Shown piece by piece: positions 1 to 10,984 of a stretch of 64,000 nt of DNA. A program made the position numbers and the translations under genes. The notes below the pieces were generated by a model, which searched no databases, was not told the origin of the DNA, and saw nothing but the letters and a program-made list of their open reading frames with translations. The number at the start of each line of letters is the position of its first letter. Position 1 is the first letter of the stretch. Origin of the DNA: Trifolium pratense (lineage: Eukaryota; Streptophyta; Magnoliopsida; Fabales; Fabaceae); the NCBI RefSeq assembly GCF_020283565.1, contig NC_060064.1, forward strand, positions 15,644,337 to 15,708,336, given 5' to 3'.

Positions 1-221
1 CGGACACCGACGCGTGTCCGAGACTGGGACACACCTAATCTGAGGAGTGTCTGTGTCTATGTTTCATATAGTATATATCTAAACAGGTCCATATATGTCA
101 GCATACTGATACTATTGTGATCTTTGTTTCATATTAAAACTACCGAACAAACATATGAGCTAGAATCTTATCCAACTGAAAAATAATAAATATACATTCA
201 ATAGTGATGTTGTTTTCTAAC

Positions 222-1383
222 CTTTTCAGTTAAATCATATGAACCAATAGAAAACCTCTGCATATTTTTTGGCAAGCTTTTGATCAAACCAGATACCCAG
301 ATGTCATTAGCGTCATTTATGAGTGTAAGATCAATCAGATTCTTTGCTTTCTTGAGACAAATTGACTTCACATTACCATCAAAGTATATCTCTAAGACTT
401 TCAGGGAAGGAGCAGAAAAATCAAAATATTCAAAACCATTACAGAAATAAATGCTAAGCTTTTCAAGTAACGGACAACCACAAATAAGACTCTCAAGTGC
501 ACCTGACTCGAATGTACAGGGACGGATTTAGTGTGGGGGCAGTGGGGTCAGCCGACCCCACTTGCCTATTATATTTTTAGTTAATACTAGTATTATTTAT
601 GCAATGTGACCCCATATATCTGGTATTATCGTTTTTATATAGTCAATTTATTACACTATGACAAATATAAAATTAATAAGACTAATTTATAATACTAATG
701 AGTATTTTAAGAGTATTGACTAATAAACCAAGATAAGTAATTTTGTATAAGAAAATGTTAAAATTATATAAATAATAATTTATATTTTTTTACGTTATAA
801 TTTTGACCCCACTTACTAAATTTTTTGGATCCGTCCCTGCGAATGTAACATACTCTAAGTAAAGATTAAGCAATCTTTTACACCCGGAGAAATTAGGTGG
901 AATTGACTAGTTAAATCTGCCTAATGTAAAGTAAGTCAATTCCTTACAACAGAATACAATATATGGCAAATGACTAAGAGCTGTTCCGAAGTCCAGAAGC
1001 TCAAGATGTTTAATGCCCCTCCTCGACAAAAGGGGAACCCACTTGTCAAAGTGTTCCACTGTGATCTTAAAATTAAAGTCCGGAGGTATGAAAAGAAAAA
1101 ACTTATATATCGGCCCATTGTGACGCATAAGAACATCAGTGATAATTTTAGAAACTATAGGGCCAGGGTCATCGAGATGCTCATACTGTTCAAAAAAGCT
1201 TGCAGGAAACACAAGTTGTGGGACTTAAGTCCACATATACCTCCACTTTGTTGACAAAATACAAGTCCTAACTTGGTCTCGGATGTCCAAGTTTTGTAGG
1301 ATACCATCAATGACATTACTCGGTAAGTCACTGATTCGATCGATGTGATCTTCTTCATTGGGCTTGTTGTTGAGCAGAGACAT
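222..1383 (-). pseudogene. F-box/LRR/FBD gene copy A, first coding exon, broken
   Basis: The sequence is nearly identical to the first coding exon of copy B (6286-7110). It encodes the F-box (RISDLPSNVIDGIL) followed by the leucine-rich region. The ATG is at 1381-1383 and the splice donor GTTAG begins at 221. Three lesions are visible against B. A TAT codon is now TAA just after the WRYMWT motif (rc around 1224). A TTG codon is now TAG after GRFN (around 905). A 323-bp hAT-like element interrupts the LRR region at 517-839. The downstream exons would lie left of position 1. An intact member would be an SCF substrate receptor; this copy cannot encode one. Because its identity to B is so high, the duplication and decay are probably recent (inference). 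Confidence 0.85.
517..839. mobile_element. hAT-like MITE inside F-box copy A
   Basis: This 323-bp element has terminal inverted repeats beginning CAGGGACGGAT at both ends. It is flanked by a perfect 8-bp direct repeat, CGAATGTA, at 509-516 and 840-847. The paralogue B has a single uninterrupted CGAATGTA at the matching place (around 6568), so the empty site is directly observed. An 8-bp TSD with CAG-type ends fits the hAT superfamily. There is no coding capacity. Confidence 0.88.
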
Positions 1384-1800
1384 ATATAAAGACCTAGAAA
1401 TTGAAGCAGAACAGTAAAAATTACTAATTGACTTCAAAATACTTAGAATCATACATACTACAAAGATTGAATGAAACAATACAAAACTGAGTTTATCATA
1501 TTAATTTAAAAGGCTCTAACCACCATAAAAAAGTGCCCTAATTTATATTAAATGATACAAACTGGTTATGAATCACTGCAATGGATAATGAATAATGACA
1601 ATAATAAAGAAATGAAATGTAGTGATTTATGATGAAAGCTTACAGTTGAGTGAGAAACGGCGATGGCTTGTGGGAATCGCTGCAATGCACTGTGTCTGTG
1701 TACGGTGTTTCAGACTTCAGTGAGGGAGTGGAGAGTGAGAAAATGGAATTGCCTTGTCAAAAAATGTTAAAGTAGTGTGAGAAAATGATAATGTTCAAAA
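1384..1800 (-). other. Upstream region and non-coding 5' exon of F-box copy A
   Basis: This matches the region upstream of copy B (7111-7500). The stretch around 1650-1740 (minus strand) resembles a 5'UTR exon ending in a GTAAGCTTTC donor, so the gene probably had an untranslated first exon and a 5'UTR intron. No TATA box can be assigned with confidence. Confidence 0.45.
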
Positions 1801-1804
1801 AAAA

Positions 1805-2653
1805 AATGTTTATTTACCCTTGCAAAATTAGTCGGTTTTTCTGTTTACCCCCTATAATGTACAGATTTTCTCGTTTTCCTCCCTAGATGGACAAGTTGGC
1901 ATCTGACTGTGTATCTTTGCTGACGTGACATGCATAGGTGGAAATACATTAAATTTATATTTATTTTTAAAAATTCACGTCAGTTAATATTTTAGTTTTA
2001 AAATAATAATAATTTTTTTGAAAAAAATTTTCTTAAAACTTTATTATTATTTCCTTTTACTGCCAATTTTTTTTTCAAAAAATAATAATTTTTAAAAAAC
2101 AAATTCTTAAAACTTTATTATTATTTTTTTAAGAATTTTTAAAAATTATAAATAAAATTAAAAAGAATTTTAACAAATAAATTTTAAAAATAATAAACTT
2201 ATTTTTTATTATTTTTATAAATTCTTAAAACTTTATTAGAACTGTTTTACAGTAAAAAAATATTATTATAAAAAACATAATAATAAAGTTTTAAGAGTTT
2301 TTTTTATAAAAAAAAAAAATTATTATTCCTTTTGACAGGAAAAAAAATTATTAAAAAAATAATAATAAAGTTTTAAGAATTTTTTATATTTTATTTTTTG
2401 AAAAAATAAATAAAAAAATTTGAAAAATAATTTATTAACTGACGTGGATTTTTAAAAATAAATATAAATTTAATATATTTTCATGTATGCATGCCACGTC
2501 AGCAAAGATATCCAGTCAGATGCTCATTTGTTCATCTAGGGGAAAAATAAGAAAATCTTCACATTGTAGGAGGGTAAAGAGAAAAAAAAAATTCACACAG
2601 GGGGTAAACGAAAACTGGCTAATTTTGCAAGGGGTAAATAGGCATTTACCCTA
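1805..2653. mobile_element. Long foldback element
   Basis: Both ends read TTTACCC..TTGCAAAATTAG in inverted orientation (left at about 1810, right at about 2645). The inverted match continues inward through GCTGACGTG and CATCTGACTG, giving arms of roughly 200 bp or more. The core (about 2000-2440) is almost pure A/T and carries nested inverted copies of CTTAAAACTTTATTATTA. There is no ORF. It interrupts similarity to the copy B upstream region. The superfamily cannot be told. Confidence 0.75.
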
Positions 2654-2659
2654 AATAAA

Positions 2660-3055
2660 ATATATCGTAGAGTTAAATATATTTTAAGTCTCTATATTTT
2701 GACAGATTTTTAAAAGTAGTCCCTATATTTTTTTTTATTATTTTTTTAGTCCCCATGATTTTGCTGTTTTCAACAATGATCCTTATTAGTATGAAATTTT
2801 GGTTGATTGAATAGATGAATAGTGCCACATAAATGTCACACATACTCATTTAATGATTTGGACAATTAAAGTAACCATTAAATGAGCCTGTGTGACATCT
2901 ATGTGGCATTTTCCGTCGGTCCATTCAACCAAAATTTTACAGTAGGGTTCAATGTTGGAAACGACAAAAACGTTGAGGACTAAAAGTATAATAAGAAAAA
3001 TGTAAAGACTTTTTTAAAAGTCCGTCAAAGGTTTAAAAACATATTTAACCCTAAT
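2660..3055. mobile_element. Foldback MITE, GGGTTAAATAT family, copy 1
   Basis: Inverted ends read AGAGTTAAATATATTTTAAG on the left and, as the reverse complement, AGGGTTAAATATGTTTTTAA on the right. Internal inverted pairs include AATGAGTC/TGTGACAT-type segments and CCAAAATTT. The element at 42851-43242 has the same order of motifs, including ATGTGGCATTTTC and GTCGGTCCATTC variants. Dispersed family with no coding capacity. Confidence 0.7.
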
Positions 3056-3075
3056 AAATATATGGTGAAAATCCT

Positions 3076-3205
3076 GATGAGCTTATATCAGTTGGTAGGA
3101 CATCATATTATATATGTAAGGGTCAGGGTTTGAACTCCAAGACCTCCATTTATTCACTTTTAACGTAAAAAATTTAGCCACTAAATTACTTGACCAAATA
3201 TATAT
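3076..3205 (+). mobile_element. tRNA-derived SINE, diverged copy
   Basis: It starts GATGAGCTTATATCAGTTGG (A-box-like), then GGGTTTGAACTCC (B-box-like), and ends in a conserved tail GCCACTAAATTACTTGACC. It matches the better copy at 36025-36157 along its length. Confidence 0.6.
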
Positions 3206-4034
3206 ATGTGGTGAAATACATTCAAGGGTTTTAAAGTTTCGCGTTTGTATTATAAAAATAATAAAATAAGTTTCGCATTTGTGATAGTTAAATCTTTAAG
3301 TATTTTAAGTAATAGTAGCATCCTTTAAGTTTTTTAGATATAGAACGATCATTTACATTTCTAACTTGTTGTATTGTTACCCTTCTAATTAACCTCAATT
3401 ACCTCGTTTCACCGTAACTGTTAAGGTTGACTATTTTATGAAAAAGACACATATGATGGAGAATATTAACCTAAAGGTAACAGTGATACAAATTTCTGTA
3501 ATAGAGGATAACAATAAGGGTAATGGTGTAGTAGCAAATTAGAAACTTAATTAAAGATATATTTATTACCTAAAATACTTAAGGACCTAACCGTTATAAA
3601 TGTAAAACTTAAAAGACTTTTAGTCTTTAGATACATTTGAAAATATCTAAAATTCTACTGTTGAGAGAAAAACCAAATTCGAATGTTAGAATCTAGCGTA
3701 ATAAAATACCAAAAAATATTTTTTGATTTTTTTTTTTTTGTACTTTCATCACCAGTTTTATGTGGTCAGTGGTTAGCTCTATAATCAAGTGATTCAAACA
3801 TCCTCCTGGCCGCATGGGGATTTTGAAATGAAAATTTTGTCCCGTAAAAGTTAGAAATGTTGTCTATAAATATAATTCTTATGACATCATGAAGATAAAT
3901 AGAGTTGTTTTAATTATCTTGTATAAGTTAAGTCCAACACAGAATATCAACTTAATTAAATTCTTCCCAATTTTACTATTCAAGTTCCACATTAGAATCT
4001 TTCAAAAAAAAAAAAGTTCCGCATTAAAAATAGG
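3206..4034. other. Intergenic, AT-rich, duplicated block
   Basis: No gene is visible. Parts are paralogous to 7985-8455 and to the sequence just after 10745 (shared motifs such as GACATCATGAA and AATAGAGTTGTTTTAATT). This makes it part of the F-box tandem unit and shows where younger insertions entered the second copy. Confidence 0.5.
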
Positions 4035-4216
4035 GTCATGCTAAACAGTGCCCTCGAGGCACTTGTTAAGCATACCTAAAAAGGAAATAAAAAATAAAAT
4101 TTATATTGAAAATAACTTTTTGTACTTTTGAGGCATTGAATGCACGTATTTCGAGATAAAATTTCTATTTTAACATGCTTAACCAGTACCCGGGGCACTG
4201 TTTAGCATTTTCCTTA
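4035..4216. mobile_element. Short foldback MITE, GGGTCATG family, copy 1
   Basis: Ends are GGGTCATGCTAAACAGTGCC and, inverted, GGCACTGTTTAGCATTTTCC. The roughly 182-bp element carries GCATTGAATGCACG in its middle. A second copy with the same layout is at 42405-42590, and a partial end lies near 63555-63590. Confidence 0.68.
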
Positions 4217-4253
4217 AAAATACTGTATACTTTTCTTACGCTCTCTTTTTCCC

Positions 4254-4283
4254 CTCTCTCTTTATCCTCTCTCTCTCTATATA

Positions 4284-4354
<71 letters not shown>
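4254..4354. repeat. Compound TC/TA/GA microsatellite
   Basis: A run of CTCTCT passes into about 20 TA dinucleotides and then into GAGAGA. The whole tract is its own reverse complement and could form a cruciform. Confidence 0.9.
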
Positions 4355-4355
<1 letters not shown>

Positions 4356-4839
4356 AAAGTTTAAGAGTTACGAGAAAAAATTTCGTTTATAAGATCTTTG
4401 AGCATAGTATAAATTATATGGCACATATGTGGTCCATATTTTTTATTATCTTTTGGTCTATTTGATTTGAACTATGGAACTAAATCGAATTGTTCGTGAG
4501 TTTTAATCGAGTTGAATTTAAATTGGAAAAAATTCGTGATAAATCAAGGTGCTCCGTTGTTAAGTACAAAGGTATGAAAATACAAACCTTATATATCGGT
4601 CCAAAGATATGATTTCATTGTGAAGTAAAGAGATATGAAAAAAAAAATTGTGACAAATCAAGGTGTTCCATTGTGAAGTAGGGTGGATATATGAGTCCAG
4701 CCATGGGAAGACACAAAGATACGAAAACACTCATGTCATGTGTATGGAAGAAAAAAACAAAGTGAAATTAATGACTATTGTGCAACTTTAGACTACAAAG
4801 CTAAAACTTTAGCTAACACCTCAAATGTTATTTATCTGA
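4355..4839. other. Intergenic, no gene seen
   Basis: AT-rich sequence with short imperfect repeats of the kind AATCAAGGTG(C/T)TCC. The end (about 4760-4840) is paralogous to 11500-11530 plus 11851-11890 and to about 14985-15060. Confidence 0.4.
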
Positions 4840-4980
4840 TTTTTTTTAAACTGTAAATATATTAATAGACTGAAACCTATGCACAAGCAGTACAAATAGG
4901 AGAGAAATAAGGTTACACTCCTGAACAAACAGGAAAGGATAGCCGGGTTCTCAAAATAAACACAAACTATATCCTTAACT
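4840..4980 (-). mobile_element. Non-LTR retrotransposon 3'-end relic
   Basis: A T-run is followed by AAATATATTAATAGACT and ATGCACAAGCAG. Read on the minus strand this resembles the tail of a plant L1 element ending in poly-A. The same relic sits at the same place in the units of copies C (11886-12030) and D (15066-15600, longest), so it predates the duplications. Confidence 0.35.
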
Positions 4981-5178
4981 AGTCTTGTGAAATGCTTGTC
5001 AAAATAGGTGCATCTGATTTCTTACCAACTTCAAAACTAAGTATTTAACAATGATGAATTTGAAAGTATAACTCGTTTCATCAAACACATTGCATGTTGA
5101 GGACATAGATGATATTCACTGTGAAAGTTGATTAAGGCTGAACTACTGCATTCTAACTTCTCGGAATGGTCCAACACT
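4981..5178 (-). pseudogene. Stray degenerate FBD exon downstream of copy B
   Basis: On the minus strand it decays from the same FBD exon as 5257-5553. SISQD, TSLKTL-like and LECSS-like stretches are recognisable, but frames are broken and a TAG follows SISQD. It lies immediately 3' of the intact FBD exon. Copies at 12036-12234 and 15619-15815 show that it is an old part of the repeat unit. Confidence 0.6.
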
Positions 5179-5256
5179 TGGGCTAGTCTGGAAAATTAAA
5201 TAAAGCAAAGACACCGAGCAGAACTGTGGTGTTTACAGATAAAATCCAATACATTC

Positions 5257-7110
5257 TCAATGAATGAACTTAACCTGTGCACTCTGTGATGCTCGTTTCA
5301 TCAATAGCAAGTCTTGTGAAATGCTTAACAACATAGATGCATCTAATTCTCGAGACTCAAGACGAACGTTAAAAGTAAGAGTCTTTAACGATGTAGAATT
5401 TGCAAGTATGAACTGTATCAAACTCATTGCATGTTGATGAGAAGTAGCACGAATGTTGATATTCACGGTCTTAAGTTGATTAAGGCAACAGCTACTACAT
5501 TCCAACTCCACCGAGCGGTCAGACGCTTGTGTAATATCAACATGGCCGTTACTCTGAATCATAAAGAATAAATAGTTAAAACACAACAATAGGAAAGAAG
5601 CTATGAAGCATAGGTATTCATGTTCACCTCTACAACAAGTTCAACCAAGCGAGGAGCACTTTTAAGTACATTAACAATATACAAAATTTCTTTTCTTTCA
5701 TTCAATTTCACAGCACCCAATTCCAGATACTTTATGGAGTTGAATGAGCTTTTCACCAGCGTCAGGGGAATGATATCTGCATAAGGGATCTAAGCATACA
5801 AACAACAAAACTATGAGATATGCACTAACATCACTTACAAGTGAAAATAACATAACTTCTAAATGTAAATATTGGATTGGACTATCAATCAAAATTCAAC
5901 ATTGCTTCTCTTTTATATATACAATAAAAGAGTAAATAAAGTCTGTAAAACATCATACCGCGAGGCCAAGCTAGATAGAAAGGGGTGATAAAATAAAAAA
6001 AATCAAATATCTATAAAGCATGGACACCTGACATTGATACGCCGACATTGTTAATAATTGAGAAAATGACATAAATCAATGTAATCATAAGTGTCGGTGT
6101 GTCGGTGTCGGACACCGACGCTTTTCCGAGACCTAATCCGAGGAGTGTCTGTCTTTCATATAGTATATATGTCAGCATACCGATAGTATTATGATCTTTG
6201 TTTAAAACTACCGAACAAACATATGAGCTAGAATATTACCCAACTGAAAAATAATAAATATTCAATAGTGATGTTGTTTTCTAACCTTGTTAGTTAAAAC
6301 ATATGAACCAATAGAAAACCTCTGCATATTTTTTGGCAAGCTTTTGATCAAACCAGATACCCAGCAATCCATAGCTATAAGTCTAAGATCAATCAAATTG
6401 TTTGCTTTCTTGAGACAAATTGACTTCACATCTTCATCAAAGTATAGCAATAAGACTTTTAAGGAAGGAGCAGAAAAATCAAAATATTCAAAACCATTAC
6501 AGTCTTCAATGCTGATCTTTTCAAGTAACTGACAACCAGAAATAAGACTCTCAAGTGCACCTGACTCGAATGTAACATTGTATAAGTTAAGATTAAGCAA
6601 TCTTTTAAACCCAGAGAAATTAGGTGGAATTGACAAGTTAAATCCGCCTAATTTAAATTTGGTCAATTCCTTACAAGAGAAGACAATATATGGCAAATGA
6701 CTAAGACCTGTTTCGTAGCCCACAAGCTCAAGATGTTTAATGCCCCTCCTCGACAAAAGGGGAACCCACATATCAAGGTGTTCCACTGTGATCTTAAAAT
6801 TGAAGTCCGGAACTATGAGAAGAAAAAACTTATATATCGGCCCATTGTGACGCATAAGAACATCAGTGATAATTTCAGAAACTATAGGGCTAGAGTCATC
6901 GAGATGCTCGTAGGATTCAAAAAAGCTTGCAGGAAACACAAGTTGTGGGACATAAGTCCACATATACCTCCACTTTGTTGACAAAATACAAGTCCTAACT
7001 TGGTCTCGGATGTCCAAGTTTTGTAGGATACCATCAATGACATTACTCGGTAAGTCACTGATTCGATCGATGTGATCTTCTTCATTGGGCTTGTTGTTGA
7101 GCAGAGACAT
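5257..7110 (-). CDS. F-box/LRR/FBD protein, copy B
   Basis: Predicted SCF ubiquitin-ligase substrate receptor. Exon 1 (7110-6286) starts MSLLNNK. It has the F-box at residues about 12-50 (RISDLPSNVIDGIL..LSTKWRYMWT) and then a leucine-rich region with HLELVGYETGL, LLNLNLYNVTFESG and LISGCQLLEKISIEDC. Exon 2 starts at about 5779 (acceptor TTATGCAG) and ends at about 5626; it reads IIPLTLVKSSFNSIKYLELG. Exon 3 (5553-5257) holds the FBD domain, LECSSCCLNQLKTVNINI to a TGA stop. Exon 1 ends in phase 0 but exon 2 needs one preceding base, so a micro-exon or an unseen splice site is required between them. No nonsense codon is seen. A more upstream in-frame ATG (7206) exists, but MSLLNN aligns with the starts of the paralogues. 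Its substrate is unknown. Confidence 0.8.
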
Positions 7111-7380
7111 ATATAAAGACCTAGAAATTGAAGCAGAACAGTAAAAATTACTAATTGACTTCAAAATACTTAGAATCATACATACTACAAAGATTGAATG
7201 AAACAATACAAAACTGAGTTTATCATATTAATTTAAAAGGCTCTAACCACCATAAAAAAGTGCCCTAATTTATACTAAATGATACAAACTGGGTTATGAA
7301 TCACTGCTAAGAAGAGTAAGAAATGGATAATGATAATAATAAAGAAATGAAATAGTATGGATTTATGATTGAAAGCTTAC

Positions 7381-7480
7381 AGTTGAGAGCGAGAAACGAC
7401 GGCGATGGCTTGTGGGAATCGCAGCAATGCACTGTGTCTGTGTCTGTTTACAGTGTTTCAGACTTAAAGTGACTGAGTGT
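7381..7480 (-). other. Putative untranslated first exon of copy B
   Basis: The minus strand reads through a GC-richer stretch (CCACAAGCCATCGCCGTCG) ending at a GTAAGCTTTC donor. The same exon-like block recurs upstream of copies A (about 1650), C (about 14545-14590) and E (about 21405-21460), always 0.2-0.7 kb before the ATG. That supports a spliced 5'UTR. Confidence 0.45.
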
Positions 7481-8455
7481 GAGAAAATTTGACTGGAGTG
7501 GAGAGTGAGCAGTCCCATATCCAATTATCCACCATTAAAATATGAATTTAATTGTCCATGTGACGTTAGCTCAATTGTTAGCCACATAGAAGCGGGTTCG
7601 AACATGATATTTATCTATAAGATGGATTTTCTAACTACACCAGACTATTTAATAAACAAAAATTAATTTATTGAAAAAAAATAATTAAATCATATACATG
7701 GACGGCGTAAAACTTTTTTAAACTCGCATCAAATTAAATTATGACATCTAGATACTTGTTGAGATATTTTTGATCGGATGCATCTGTAAAATCATAGTAA
7801 TTAATATCTTAAAATATTATTATCTCTTTTTTTTTAAATTTTTTTATAATTTAATTTATATACACTGTCGGTGTGACAAAATTATTTTACACAGTCCAAT
7901 AATATATCAACACATAATGTATTACTTTTAAAAAACATGATGTGTCACGTTCATTAATTGATGTGACAACACATCATTGGATGCATGTTTAAAATTTTAA
8001 ATTTCTAACTTGTTATAATAGTTACTCTTAAGATTAACCTCCATTAAAATATTCATCATGATGTGGAAGTCAGCGTTACCTTTCAAATTAATCTCTATTA
8101 CCTTGTTTCACAGTAACCGTTAACTTCCATTGTGGTGGATATTTTGATGAAAAAACACATATAATGAAGAAAATTAACCAGAAGGATAACAATGCTACAA
8201 ATTTTTGTAACAAATAATAAAATTGGAAGGATAACAGTGTAGTAAATTAAAAACTTAAACACTTAACTGTTATAAAGGTGAGGGGTGAGATAGCTCAACT
8301 AACATACTACAGCTATATTTTTTTATTTTGGTCAATTCTATTGTTTATAGAAAAACCAAATGTGAATGTTAGAGTTTAATGTAATAAAATACTAAAGTAT
8401 ATTCTTTTGAAATGAAAATTTTGTCACATAAAATTAGAAACATCGTCTATAAATA
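7481..8455. other. Upstream intergenic of copy B with repeat pieces
   Basis: No gene. Around 7555-7660 is a tRNA-like fragment (TTAGCTCAATTGTTAGC and GGGTTCGAAC). Around 7853-7985 is one arm of a MITE with ACACTGTCGGTGTGA and ATTTTACAC motifs, related to those at 22548-22680 and 29855-30025. From 7985 the sequence is paralogous to about 3330-3880. Confidence 0.45.
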
Positions 8456-8494
8456 TTCCCTTCGATTCTATATATAAGAAACATCTCACTTTTT

Positions 8495-10655
8495 CCCTAG
8501 GGTTTTGCTTGGCCCTAGCCATGCCGCCGTATGTAGATGGCCTTGCTTGGCGCCTCCATCTCCAACGAAACCTGCTATTGGTTCTACCCAGCTCCGGTCG
8601 TTCTCTCAAGTCCTTCATGACTCCTGCGATGTTCAAGTGAGTCAGTTACCATCTCCGGCAATCAAAGAAGATTCATTATGTATCAAAATAACTCAATCAG
8701 AATATGAAAAAGGGTTAGCCAACTGTAACAAACATCTCCATGGAAGATTGGTTCTTCACAAAGGGGATAAACCAATTTCGGCCAGAGATTTAAAGAGCAA
8801 GCTGATTGCACTTTGGAAGACAAGCTATTCGTGGCATATGGTATCGCTAGGGCGAGGATTTTATGAGTTTTAGTTTACCTTTTTTGAGGGCATGCATTTA
8901 GCATGGTCTATAGGATCCATGAATCTTATGCCTAGCGTCCTGCGACTATCGAAATGGACGAACGATTTCAAGTCTTGTACTCAGCGGCAAAGACATGCTC
9001 AGATTTTGATACGCCTTATAGAATTGCCACAAGAATATTGGAGGCAGCGCACACTTTTTGAAATAGCTAGTGTTATTGGAACACCTCTCTCGCTTCATGA
9101 GTCCACCAAAAATAGAGCATTCGAACATTATGGGCGCATTCTAGTGGATATGGACCTTTCATGGCGTGTGTTTGACGTAATTCGGGTAGAACGTGATGGT
9201 TATGCATTTAATTTGGAAATTGTTTACGAACATCTACCTTCGTACTGCTTCCACTGTGGAATTTTAGGGCATGATGTTACTAACTGTCAGCGGCTACAAG
9301 AATTGAAGCCTGTCGACAATGGAATGAAGAGGTCAGAACCTGTCAAGCAGAAAAAACAGTATGCTGCCAAACCAACGACGACTCAAATTGAGAGTAGCAT
9401 TCCTAGGGTTGAAACTGTGACTGCAGCACCTGTGTTTAATGAAACAAATACAAATCCTGCTGAGAAACTTGTGAATGCAGCTCAGGTCGTTGTTCATCAG
9501 CAGCATGATTTGGTGCATGCTCAGAATTTTGGAGACAATCAATTAAGTGTTGAGACCAGTACTAACACATTGGCTGCAACCTCTCATAAGCCAGCTGCAG
9601 TGTCTACTTCTTCTGATAGACAATATGATAATATTATTGTATTGGAACCTTTAATATGATTTTGTGCAAACTGCTATTTCGACGCAAGGGGATGGCGTTA
9701 TCAGTGATAGTGATGATGAAAATACTATTGTGGTTGAACCAGTGAAAGTTAATGTGATTGATCCGGTAGCGAAGACTGCAACCATGACTAAAGAAACAAG
9801 TTAATGCAGTTCATGTGGTGAAGGGTATTACACCTAAACAAACAGATGTTGGTAATTTTGACACTATAGCAACACAACTCACAACCCTTAATATGTAACA
9901 AAAATCCTACTGGTGTTGATGATAACGTCATAATGCAAAAACATGTTGTCAACAACTTCAATGATGTGGGTGGGCATGAGAACACAAGGTTGGAAAATCA
10001 GACATGGGATAAAGGAGCTAACACCATCTTGGTTGAACCAGAACAAGAATATGTCCTGGAGACTCAAATAAATATGACCAATCAACCCTCTGCTAGTAAG
10101 CGCACTGATCCTGACACTTGCGTGGACAATATCTTTCGAGATACACAAAGGTTGTGCTCTTCCTTTGGTATTACAAAGAGATATGCAACCCATACGACAA
10201 GTGTGGGTAGACAAAGGAGAGCAAGCACAAGAGCAAGAGTTCACAACAGCTGTATCGAAGCAACGAAAAAAGAAAAACAACAGATTAGCCACCAACACTG
10301 ATCAACCTTACCAAACTCGGTCCAAAGGTGCCCGCCGGTATGAAGTGTCGGTACACTGAGATTGGAGAATAGTAATGCTTTTAGGCATAAAATAGATATG
10401 AAAGATAAGTCCTTCATGTGGTGGGTGTTTGGCTTCCACTACCGGATTGATGAGTCTTTGAGGGACATTTTAGAATCTCATTGTTCTCGTAGGTTGTTTC
10501 ACATTCGGGGTTAGGCCTAGTCCCCCCTTGTATATTTGTTTTCCTTTATTTATTTATATATGAGCTATTGGCAGAGGAGACGAGTGATTAGGCTTCGTTG
10601 GTTTGCTTAGTTATTCTCTAATGTCATGATGCTCTTAATTCAGTAAAAAAATAAA
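8495..10655 (+). mobile_element. ORF1-only L1-type LINE
   Basis: It begins CCCTAGGGTTTTGCTTGG and contains a gag-like ORF1. It ends in a plant L1-type 3'UTR (GGGTTAGGCCTAGTCC, TGTATATTTGTTTTCC, TTATATATGAGC) with an A-rich tail at about 10643-10655. ORF2 (endonuclease and reverse transcriptase) is missing, so the element is non-autonomous or internally deleted. Confidence 0.75.
8505..9659 (+). pseudogene. LINE ORF1: DUF4283-type domain plus CCHC zinc knuckle
   Basis: A single frame runs from about 8505 to 9657, interrupted once by TAG at 8871-8873 inside the conserved GRGFYEF..F segment of the DUF4283-like domain. Upstream residues read ALWKTSYSWHMVSLGRGFYEF; downstream residues include LPQEYW and IGTPLSLHE. 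A zinc knuckle C-x2-C-x4-H-x4-C (CFHCGILGHDVTNC) lies around 9248-9290. The C-terminal part is a low-complexity Thr/Val/Ala-rich tail that continues in broken frames to about 10360. This family packages LINE RNA. The single stop suggests fairly recent inactivation. Confidence 0.75.
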
Positions 10656-10984
10656 TGTATCTAGACAATAATATAGTCTAAATACATATATTTTACAATG
10701 AATCTAAAAAGTGAAATGTTTCTTATATATAGGATTGAAGGGAGTATAATTCTTCCTGACATCATGAAAGTAAATAGAGTTGTTTTAATTGTGATGTTTT
10801 CATTTATTTATTTCTTTTTTTGGTTTTTCGCCATTAGCATGCAGTCCACTGGACCGTCTAATCTGGTTTGGATGTCAATTTTTACATCAAGTGGTTTCAG
10901 CCCCCTCCCGATCACAGTTGCGGGAGATCTAACTGTGGTTCTCCGTACCAAATTCATCGTAATCATTATGTATTTTTTTGCTTG

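Larger units (their letters stand above)
8456..10744. mobile_element. Stowaway-like MITE split by a LINE
   Basis: The left arm (8456-8494) begins TTCCCTTCGATTCTATATAT. The right arm (about 10656-10744) ends, inverted, CTCCCTTCAATCCTATATAT. A TA dinucleotide flanks both sides (8454-8455 and 10745-10746). The paralogue near 3868-3880 reads AAATATAATTC without the element, which is the expected empty site for a TA target. A LINE occupies the centre. Confidence 0.65.

Noticed and set aside
7111..7206. An upstream ATG (MFHSIFVV) extending copy B by 32 residues with a hydrophobic, signal-like segment.
   Set aside because: The paralogues start at MSLxNK next to the F-box, and the upstream part corresponds to the 5'UTR intron and leader in C and D. 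F-box receptors of this family are not secreted.
8424..8636. A minus-strand frame opposite the LINE 5' end.
   Set aside because: It is the antisense shadow of the LINE leader and MITE arm.
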